NCBI GenBank assembly: GCA_036897485.1
Contig: JAYMTF010000376.1
Span: forward strand, 1 to 38,088
DNA from: Pelargonium nanum
Taxonomy: Eukaryota > Streptophyta > Magnoliopsida > Geraniales > Geraniaceae
Reading direction: 5' to 3'
Length of the DNA stretch: 38,088 nt
Of this stretch, positions 9,918 through 21,900 are shown in pieces (position 1 is the stretch's first letter; each line of letters begins with the position of its first letter). Position numbers and translations under genes: made by a program. The notes under the pieces are model-generated. The model was not told where the DNA came from. It made no database searches and saw only the letters and a list, made by a program, of their open reading frames with translations.

Positions 9918-12900
9918 TCATTTGACACGGAATTCATTCCTGAATCTAGTCAGGTTCTGTGTGAACTTGTCTCTGTTCTTGGAATCTAAGCTTCGACTAA
10001 TATCTGCCATAAGCTTGTCAAAACTCTGAGAAAGTCGCTGCTGTTGGTCCCCTTGCTGCAATACGTAAAGTATACAAGGGACATCAGGAAAATATAGAAC
10101 TTCAACTCTTATTTTAAACCACCATGTCCAAAATGTTCAAACATTTCTCATTAGATAGCACTTGCCAACAGTAAGTGAAAATGCAGTATGTATAAGGTTA
10201 ACCAAAATGCCCTTTGTTTTATTTTGATAACCAACAGACGTTGGAAACCAGTGGGTATAATCTTAATACTTAAAACTCAGGTACAGATGGGCAATTCATT
10301 CTTAAGTCTTAACATTACCGGATTCTAGTCAAGCAACGACCTGTCCCGTGTTTTTGAAAAATAAAATAAAAACAATATTTCAAGTAGCCTAACTGGTTTC
10401 TTTCAAGAATTTGACAGCCCAATTCATACTTCTTAGTGGAGCGATAACTATTAATGTAGTTCTCCTACATCATAACAAAATTTCAATAGAACTTCCTATA
10501 TTACTAGAAAGCATTAATATTGCACCACAACATGGCTCTAACTAAAACTCTGGATTGAACAGTCAGTTTCAGTAAACCAACCAAAGAAGGACTTGTTAGG
10601 TTTAGCTTCAACGAAAAGGTTTATCGTTCCCAACTGTTAAACTTCATTCCTAAAAGCTTAAAGTGGTCTCAAACTCCACCACTTTGAATGTCAGATACTT
10701 CAACACCCCTTATTACACGCAGGCCTGCTTTGCACGTGGACCAAAAACACACTGGCGGGCAAATGAGCCACACAGACCATACACCAAAACCCCCGACACC
10801 ATGCTAAACTATACCTCAACCTTAAATATAAGTTGTTCAATGAAGTGTTCAAGTAATGTATCAAGCGGTTCCAAACTTCACACTTTCAATGCGAGAAACT
10901 TCAACACTAATCTAGATGACATAGTTATGTAAAAAATCCAAATGGTTGGTAGTCCACAGGCTAATTAATTCATGTATCTACCATGGTAAAATTGAACCTT
11001 TTCACCATAAAAAAATAATAAATAAATATACAAGCAATAATTAAAATGGAGAGCATTGAACGTACTTTTGAAGCCAAAATTTGAGCCTTTATAGTTGTGA
11101 ACATCTGCAGGAAAGCATACCATCACAGTTAAAAAGGAACTCTAGCATACACAATTTTTAAAAGTTAGTCACTTAATTAATTATGACAAACGTTGGAATC
11201 AACATCTCTCTCACGCGTGCGCGCACACACCCAATCCACACATCTCTCTCTCAAATAAACAGTTGGTGCACTTTCACCATGGCCTTGAAAAGGGGAAAAA
11301 CATACAAAAAAGTGACTGAAGTGAAAAGCTCTAAAATGTCAGGTCAAGAAAAAATCTTTATGCTGCATCATGATTTCAGAGGTCTAAAAGATCAATGAAG
11401 CCAAGCAATTTTACCAAGGGAACTAAGACTTGCCATCTGAGGTATAGAACCCCAATTTCAGAGTCTTTTTCCAGGCCACTAAGTCAAGATCAACAAACAA
11501 TTAAATAAGCACATTTAGTATAGTAGAGTTAATGGTTCATGTAATAGGGCCATTCTGCAATATATGACTCGGTGGATAAGTGGAGAGTTGATATGTATTG
11601 GTGGCTCCATCGCCTATGCAAAGAATCAATCATATAATAATTTAACCCTATGGTTTGAGCTGAGGGCAACATGTTTTCCAATTACCATTCCCCTCTAGTG
11701 GAGCCAAGTAGTTGAGATTATCCACTCCCAGTAATTCATGAAAGCGGCTTAATCATCAAGTAACTCATGCTCACTCATGGCCTCAAATATAGATAATCAA
11801 TCTCCCATCCCACCTCATGTTTTATGAAAGACAACCACCTTAAGAAATTGATCTCCAACACATGTCAGAAGACAGTGATACATGGCAGAATAGGATCAAC
11901 ACTTCCAAAACCATAAAAATAGTAGAAGAATCCTTAAATATTTGTATCTTTACATTTGAATTCAAGTCAATAGTTTCAGGCATTGGTTCTTCAGTATGAA
12001 TTATAGACTTAAGTTGTGAACACATGCCTTATTCCTAATGCAGCAGAGCAGTTTAGAAAACATGATTGTAATTAAACAATAAATCAAACATAAAGGAGAA
12101 AAAAAAAAAGGCAAAAGAAAGGGCATTACCTCTTCACTTATAAGTATCAAGGTCAGCATTGGCTTGCCTACGGTCCACAGGTTACCGAAATCTTCAAATA
12201 AAACAATCTCAAAGAGAGTTTCCAACATCTAGAAGTGGAAGAAAACGAATATATCAAGGTCAACAACATGCATCATGAAACAAAGATTCATGATGCTAAA
12301 CTAAAAAGAATAGTAAATAGAGAAAATGAGGAACAGAAATACACGAGTATCCTTAATCCTAATAAGATGTCTATTTGGTAAACTTCATTCAGATTCCTTC
12401 ATTTCACGATTATATAAGCAAGGTAGGGGTGGGGCATTAATTTTCAGAATTTTCACCCCACAGGCTCAAACCACAAAAGTGAACCTAATTGGTATCAAAT
12501 AAAGCACAAAAATAGTGACTCCGTTTGATTTCTAATATGTTACAGAAATACCATTTTGACTGTCTTCCATGCATCACAGTATCACACATTTCAACCTATT
12601 TATTTTCAATTAAAGAGATTATAACATAAACCATAAATATACCTCTTGGTTTCTACTGATTCTAAACTTTCTACCTCGCACCATTCAATGGCACTATTTA
12701 AACTATTTTCTGAAAGTTAGGTTGAGGAGCACTACTATATCTATTACACGTCAACTTCTGTATGAAACTTCATGCTACTTTCACATTCTGTCCATGTCAT
12801 ATACTTATCTAAAGAGTAATCAGCATACCGCGTCCAGTATTGTGAATAACATAACTAGAATTTGAAAAACAAATACATTTCTAAACCATTCAATTCAATT

Positions 12901-15900
12901 TGACATCAGAAATTTTGAATCATTGTCATAATGCATGCTATATCTATATTATTATTATATATATAATATAATATAAAGATATCCAAAAAAGGCACTAATC
13001 TTCATAACAAAATCCTAACAATTATTAAAAAAAAATTAAACTATGTAAAAGGCAGTATGATCAAATGCTGCTATGGTATTTTAGTTGATATATGGTGACA
13101 GTACACCAGAATCCTTAGAACAAGTCATGCAGCCAGCTTACTTTTGGAAATAAACCAGGTTGATCCGCAATGCGTTGAGCAAGATTGAGAGCAGTTATTG
13201 AAGGGGTAGACTCTCCAACAGTAATGTGGTTAAAATAATAAGATGCCAAATTATCCACAGCAGATGCACACTGCCATACATATGTAATATTTTAGCATTG
13301 GAAGTAATGAATTATCCAACATAAATGACATAATCAAAACACTTCAAAACAACTTGCTCATCGACTGAAAACCAGCTGAAGAAACACAATATGATTTATA
13401 GAGGGAGTGATACAAACCTGAGATGAGATATTGGCGTTTGGTACTTTAAGGCCAGCTTCAAGCGATCTAGCAATATACATGAAGTAGCTTGTTTCCAAAT
13501 TTAAAATGAAAACTAAATGGCTTTTCAATAGAACCTCCAATAATGCAAAGTAGGCTGCAGTGAGCTGTAAGAAGGAATTTTTAGGACGCAATACAGAAGA
13601 GACAACAAAGACAAGTGTTCATGTTAAGTATGAAATGTCATATTGTAACTCAAAATTAAATATCTTCATTCTCTTTTTCACCTGGTCACATCCACAAAAC
13701 ACTAGTATCACATAAAGCAAGAGCACCCGAAATCTGGAATTAATAGCTCACAGCATGACAGTTCATCTCATTGTCAAACTACATAGAATAACATGAGTAC
13801 ACAACATTGAGTTACACACACACACACAAAGAACTGGTGGACAAGCAAATAAGAGGTAAGGATCCAAAACTTTCACAAATTGTAACTATGTTTTGAATCA
13901 AGATATGATTGAACTCAAGTCGCTTGCTTTACAATAGAATTCTCTTATGTGGCGCAAAGTAAAAGTTGCAGCATATATTAGTGCATACTATTCAAATATC
14001 TTGCTCAGACCACAAAAACAGAATCCAATTTGCAAAAATCCCAATACTACCCTAATTAAATGTAAATAACATCTTTCCTTCTTTTTTCATTTCTCATTCT
14101 AGTAAACTTTTGTTGCACTTCAATTTCTCTCCATCGTTCTTTTGCATTTCTATTTGGTAAAAGTAAGCTTTTAAAGTTTTTCTGTACAGGCTACTGGAGC
14201 ACGCAATCCTGTACCTGATAGTAGGTTTGTCGTTATGCGGCCTAGACGAACTGGAGAAAGAAGGCTCACTGCAGGAGAATACAGGTACTTAAGTAGATAT
14301 AGTGGTAACAGACATTGAGTTGTACTAACTGCTGTTCTTTAAAACCTAAGAAAATTAGATTCTAGGCCATGATAGATCCCCACATTAGAGTTGATGAAAA
14401 ACAATTGGATTTTAAGAGTTCCCAAGCAGCATCTGAGTGAACTCCTATGAAGGTGTTGAGATAACCATGCATTAAAGAAGGATTTAGGTGTGGTTGCAAA
14501 ACTTAATGAATATATTTCCATAACGTTGTCTCCAACTGAGTGATAAGCAAACACCATTCTCAGATTCCAACTTAAAAGCATGTAAACTGACCCAATGCCC
14601 ACACAAGATACTCGAACTTTCATGAGATCATGGAAAATTATACAACAAATGGAAAAGGTGACATTGCATACTTGGAGTGACAGAACAAATTTACTTATCT
14701 ATACACCATCTTAAGAGTTTAGTAAATTATATACGACTTAAAATTTTGAAAGGAACCCCTCATCATAAATGAAAAATCCACAGAAAAGGAGATCCACAAG
14801 ACAACGAAATGAGTTTATTAGTAATAAAAAAATAAAAATAAAAACAAAAAAAACAAGGAAAATCAATCTGCTATACAGTGATGCCAAAGGACATCTCAAC
14901 ATAAATTAAAATTTGACACTGCATGGAATAAGGATGATTACTAGGACTAACAGATGAAATACTCAATAATTAGACACAAAGATTCTATTTTGTATTGGAA
15001 TGACCGATATCACATAAAAACCCCAAACTCCTGAATAAACGAAACAACAAAAAATCACTGAACTAATGCAAGCAATGCAGGTCAGAGTATGTACCTTCCG
15101 ATATGCCAGTAAATCTGCCAAAGGAATTGACATTGCCATCTTCACAGCAATATCAAGAGCATCAACAAGAGCTCTATCACCATAAAGTTCAAACACACCA
15201 TAGTTGACATAGTTTCCAGAGAGTGCTGTAATACAAAAATAAATCATAGAGATGAAGCAAAAAGGGCGCCATCAAAACTTTTGTTCATTAAACTTAAACT
15301 GCACGATAGTATGGTTAACATACAGGTAACCGACTCTGCTTTAATATAATAACTTCAGATAACATAAATGTTTCACTGTTCTCCTAGTTATATAATAACT
15401 TCAGATAACATACAAGTGGATTTTTCTTTCTGCCTCTACTATATGCAATGAATACTAATGTAAGAAATCAATGTAGATGTGCTGAAGGGGTCCTTGGCAT
15501 TTATAGTAACATGCTGAGAAATTAATACAAAGAATGAAGAGAAGAGTACTGGAGAAAAAAAACATTTATAGAAACAAGCTGAGAAATGGTCTGGAAAAAA
15601 AAAATATATCAACATTTTCCCTTCTGTACTCAGCTTGCCATCTTGGGATGTAATTTTGCTCCACATCAGCAAGCTTTTTTTAAAAGCTTCATAACTAAAC
15701 CTTGAACTTAGGGATGATAACTGGAAGTACTAAATTAAAAGAGAATTGCATCACAAGGGATAAACCACTTCCAAAAAATAGGGATAAACAACCAGCACCA
15801 ATTATCTGAGCACTTGGAACCAGAAACTTATGGCAGAGAACACAGAACAAAGGTTGTTTTCACTTAAAAGTTCAAACAAACAAATTTATGTATGCATCAA

Positions 15901-18900
15901 ACATCCAATGGAAGTTTCACTTCCCTATGTTTACAAGGACAACCAAGGAAGACTGTATTCCGAGATATAGACCTGACGGAACAAATATAGATGTCCCAAT
16001 AAAATATTAAACTAATAAAGTACAACAGTCAAAACATATTTACACACAACCACCCAACAAAACTAAAAACAGAGAAGAAATTAAGCAGATACCTTTTGTA
16101 AGAATACTCCAACAAATCCAAATTCCCTTATACTTGAAGGCATACATATTTGCCTGATTGGGAAAAGACAAAACCCTTGCTCCATAAGACACAATCAGCT
16201 TGCTGACTTCCCGGAAGAGCAATATTCCATTGGGAGATGATGGATCAAAGACCAATCGTTGGGATTTGTTCAACACCAACTCAGCCATGAATTTCAACAA
16301 AGGGGTTGTTACCTGTATCATATTCTTGTATAAAATATTCATTTATTGTGGAATGGGGAAAGTTAAATTTCTATATGCAATGAGTTGTTTAAGATTATGA
16401 AACACGTAATACTAAAATCACCAACAAGAATATTAAGCCACTGCAAGAAAATTGCATGAAATAGCTAACCAAACCCACTAATAGACAAATCAAGGACAGA
16501 GTTTAAATGTTACCCTTCATACAGCTAGCCAAAACTTTTTCAAAATGCAGATAGAAAGTTAGCTGACACATTCTTGTGTTTTTTGAGCGGGGACTTCAAA
16601 TTTCAAAGTTGCAGATATACCAAAAATATTTTATTTGTACAAGTTCAAGCACCTAAAGAACTCATACGTACCATAAGATGGTAACTTGGTAAGACATCAC
16701 GATTCCATTCATAAATTCGAAACAACCGCTAAACTCTTCTAAATATGGAATTATACGTAAAATAACAGTTAACACTTGCTCCCTGGATATCACTGCATGG
16801 ATGTGGGATGGCAGTTTGCCCCTTACCTCAGGAGTATCAGCCCAATGTGCAACGCCTTTTAACAGAACAGGCATGTGTGCTGGATATAACCAATCAAAAA
16901 GGAAACCATATGTTCTTCGACTGAATAAAAAGAAAAACCAGAGTAAGGAATAGTAACTGCAGATTCTGTAAACATTATGTAACATTGTAATAAAAATAAG
17001 CAACCTGTTTGTCGCCATTGCTATCCCTCTGAGATCACGCATCAAACCAATCAAAGCATATTTTACAACATCTGACCGGAACATGGCATCTGGAGTGCCT
17101 TCTAAATTGATGAAAACCTAAAGAAGCATAACCACCACCAATACATCAAAATGTTATGTGAATAGGAAATCTAATCCAATTTCAAGACACTACTAAGCTA
17201 CAAATCAACACTTGTGCCATGCAAAAAACATGCATCGCTCCCTTTTCTCCTATCCTACTACATTACAAAATACTGAATGGCCAAATTGTGGAAAGTTCAA
17301 ATTTGGCAAGCAATTCATTATATCTCAACAATTTCTGTATTACAATATATAAAAACATTGCCAACAAATTTGTGGAGAGTTCAAATTTGGCAAGCACTTC
17401 ATTATATCTCAACAATTTCTGTATTACAATATATATAAACAATGGTTTAGTAACTAAAGTATAACTTTAATACTAAAAATTCCCCCACTTGACTTTTTCA
17501 CTTACTTTTCTCTAAATTTATTTTCATGCATAATGCATTACATTCATTTATCTCAACTTATTATATGCATAAATGCTGGTCACAGAGAATCAAGCTCTAT
17601 TGGCTCCTCTAACAAAATAATAAAAAGAAACAATCCTTGAATGAGTAAAACTCCCCACGGTATCATGGCATTCTGTACAAATTTGTGCTAAGCTCTTTAT
17701 TCGGTTTTCAGTCTGTTACTCTATTATATGAATTTTTAACATCCATGAGGGTTATAAGTTGATGACATATAGTCTACCATTTGGGGTTTATAACTTCCAT
17801 CCTCTTCTTATGAGCAATGGTTGAATTTCATTTCTCCACCCATACACCTTTTTTGCCACAATGCAGGAATATGAGGGCAAATGCGATTGCATTCCACTGC
17901 TAGGTCATAAGATTATTGATTAACAAGTCCACATCTATAACACCTCAGCTTAATAACAGACACTGAAGAACTTAGACTCACATTCTTACTTCTCTTCAAA
18001 TTCATGCTAATGATCAGACTCCCCATTAGGGAACTCAGAGAGAGGAACTAAAGAAAGAGAATATTCACAGCCCTCTTAGAAATTATATTCCATTATGAAA
18101 AAAATATAAGTCTAACTTCCAGTAAATATCATAGCCTGCGGTTTTAATTTTCGCATTTTTCAACTCAAAAACATTAATATTTTTCATTTTTATATAAATA
18201 TATACAATTTTTTGTCTGAAATTATACTTGCAATGAAATGTATATTTCCCTCAAAATTCTGATTCATATTATAAGTGTCCACTTTCTCTATAAATATATT
18301 AAAAAAAATTGTCCCAAAATGATGTCCACTTGAATTACCAATAATATCACTAAATTTAGTTAGTTAGAACCACTTGAGGTTGTTCCACTGTAACCAAATG
18401 GACCCCCTATAATGGAGAAAACTCAATCATAACTAACCAATCCTTATTTTTCACAAAAATAGGAAAGTGGACACGAGTGATATATTTATACTACGAAAAA
18501 ATGTAGAAAGGATAGCGTACATATAAGGTTAACAGTATACCTGCAATAGCCGATCCATTGAATTTTTAAATTTCAAAAGGCTATCCTCCATGAAAATCAG
18601 GGAGCCAATTGTGTAATAAAATTTTGTTCTGCTGCCAGAACATCTTTGGTCTTCGAGGAAAGGAAAATGCTCCCTCTGTAATGGATAACAATAAATACTT
18701 GCTAAGATATTTATAAAGCTAGAAGATGAAAGTAAATTATGAATAGAAACTTTTCTTGAAGGTGGATATTTACATTATGATGTGAAATTAAGAATTCAAT
18801 GTTATCCAACTTCAATAGCAGCTTTCCTGTCATATATCTGCACAAAATGCATCCTAGTGTAAATATACATTGGAGAGAATCTATTCAACAAATAAGAGAG

Positions 18901-21900
18901 ATGTCCAGTAAGAGTAAACTTGCCCAGATGCCATTTCACCAAAAAGACTTAAGCTATGGTCCATGACTTCTTCACACTGCACAAAGGTTTAAGTTATTAC
19001 ATAGACTGGATTCTTGAAACAAAAAGTAGCTGAAAATAAATTATGAACTAGTACCTCTGTATATGACTTTAGATTTGTAACAATCTTTCCAACAATAACA
19101 TTCAACAGAAGTAGATGATCATTAAGACCAAGAAGCTGAGATAGTCGTAAATATAGCTGCTGCAATAGAAGTAGAACCTAATGTTGATAAAATTTCTGAA
19201 GAACAAACATGACTAAAAGCAGTTTTGAACTCAGTTACATTTACCTTAGAAGAATGCATAGCCTGATCCCCAATATAGGACTTTCTGAAATGCTGAAAGA
19301 AGGTGAGGATAGCACGATCAAGTCTCTGCTTGCTTATTTCACCATATCTCTGCAAGATCCCAAGGATTACAAAAAAAAAAAAAAAAAAAAAAAAGAGGAT
19401 TAGGACAATCCTTTTCTAAATATAAGGTATAATTCAAATGAACATAGATATATCCTCTCTTGTTAAGATGCATGTTAAAAAAGCGATATTATGTGCAAGA
19501 AAAAAGAAATGGATAACAACAATCTCTCAGATAGCATTCAATTTTTTTTTTTTTGGTCGACAGTAAACATCCTTAATTTAAGGTGTGTACTTGCAAAAAG
19601 ATGTATAAATAAATAAATAAAAACATATATCTAGAACTAATTGACAACAAAAGGAGCAAGAAAGACAAGTACTGTTGGAATTTGTAGAGAGTAAGCATAA
19701 CATGTTGGGTCCAGCTGGATGAAGCAAAACAATTTCAACTCTTTCCAAGAAATAAAACATTGAGTGCATGGGGATAGGAAAGCTTATTAGAAAATAGACA
19801 CAAATGAAACTTCTGCATCTTCAATAAGAACTATGTAAGGAAAAAAAACCTATCAGAGCTTCTAATGCTAGATTTCTCCTTCATACTGGGAAATGCATCA
19901 CCAACAACAATTGTGGCAAGTCCTTCACAATGGCTAATTGTCCATCCATATTAAATCTTGTATTCAACAAGTATATGGTCAATATTTTCTAAGCTAAAAC
20001 TTGTTTGCCAACCACCTAAAGCTGGAAACTAGAATGTTTCTTATGACTTCACAGAAGAAATTTAAAGTTCAGTCAAGCAAACGGACATCATAGCTGTATC
20101 AGTGTAGGCCCAACCCAGTCCAAGGTTTTGGATGATTTTCTAGAACCAATATTTTCACTATCTCCATGACTATCCTTAATAGTACTCAATTATGGTAATC
20201 AGTATTGACATTTATAACCAACAAAAACTGAAGCACACAAATGACATAACCCAAGAGTTGTCACAAAGTATGTGTTGGCCTGGCTTCTTGATCAAATACT
20301 AGGTAGGAGAAGCTGGAAAAAGTTATTAATTGAAGTTTGATGAACATGGCAGAAGATCAGCCTCAGTTTAGAGTTTCAAGAGCAGAATCAACAAATGATG
20401 TTTCTCATTGAGCTTCAGTGTAAACTGGTGTGAAGTTTAATGATTATTCCGAATAGAGCTTCTTGAACAGCTTTATTTGTGTGAAGATTCAATTCTAAAT
20501 TTAGTAGAATTAGGAAAGTTAGTGAAATTAGGAAATATATGGTTTTTAGGAAAATTTAGTTTAATCTTCTAGTCTAGTATATTTCCTATTTGCAGTCTTA
20601 ATCTCCTATATAAAGGAGTTTCTCTTGTACCAGTTATCACAAGCCATCCAATCGATAAAATAAATTTAACAACTTGAATAAATCTTCTGCCACATCTCTG
20701 GAATGCAGCCCTTAATTACTTTTTTTTTTATAGATTACCATAATCGAGTACTTCTAAAAATAGTCTTGGGAATAGTAAAAAACTTGGTTCTAGAAAATAT
20801 TATCCAAAACCTTGTTCCGGGTTGGGTTTACACTGATACAGCTGTGATGTCCTTTTGCTTGATTGAATGTCATATTGCTTCCGTAAGGTCATAGGAAACA
20901 ATCTCATTTCCGGGTTTGCGTGGTTAGCAAACAAGTTTTAGCAAAGAAAATAGTGACTATATACTTGTAGTTGTAGATTAACAAGTTTTAGAATGGAAAG
21001 ACCAATTCTCAATGGAAGCTATTGTGAGGTTTAATTGTTATTCTGATTAGAGCTTTTTGTGCAGCTTTACAAGAATAAATCTTCTGAAACATCTCTAGAT
21101 TTGCAGCCCTTAATTACTCTTTTTTTCAGGCTCAGAAACAAAATCATAGTGATGTGTAGCAGTAACAGCACACTAATCTATGCATCAAACGAGCAAATAG
21201 AAAGTAGCAATGGATAATAGTTAACAATTTTAATGTGTTGATGATGTATAAAAAATCATAACATTAAACACACAAAAGGATATGTTTCTATAATGGATAA
21301 TAATTACTTAGTTGGGTATGTGTAAATGTATAAACAACTCAAGATTGTTCTACTAAGAAACTGATATTTCAAGCAAAATGAAAAGGCATTCTAAAAAAAA
21401 AAAAGTAGCATCATCTTGATGATTACCTGACTGTATAATCCACTGTCAGTAACACTTATCAATTGAAAAACGCGTGCTGAGAGTTCAGCATCAAGTATCT
21501 CTTGTGATTCCCCACTGCAAGAGCAAAACAAAGCATGATCAGATGAGAGCCATGTTATCCTCAGATATCTATGGTGGTGATCAGAAATAGTTACAATGTT
21601 CACCTAGAACCAATAGTTTGCTTTGTCTTAAGAATGGCAGCAATGATATGAACCATCCAAGCGAGTTTTGCTTCAGCAATACAAAGGTCATTGCTATTTG
21701 CAAATCGTGATACATTTGCTCCTTCCTGTACGAAACAAAATAAAATGCTTGTCGGACCAGAATCATCATAGAAATTTTCAGAACTATCTTAATGAACACA
21801 AGCCTTTCCGAGAACCGTACAAGACCATACCATATATGTCTGCAGAATAGGCTCCAAAGTCTTCATAATATATGGACTACAAGTTTCATACTGCAGCTCA

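Noticed and set aside
13818..13829. CA dinucleotide runs (also near 35619)
   Set aside because: Short simple repeats common in introns; not informative alone.
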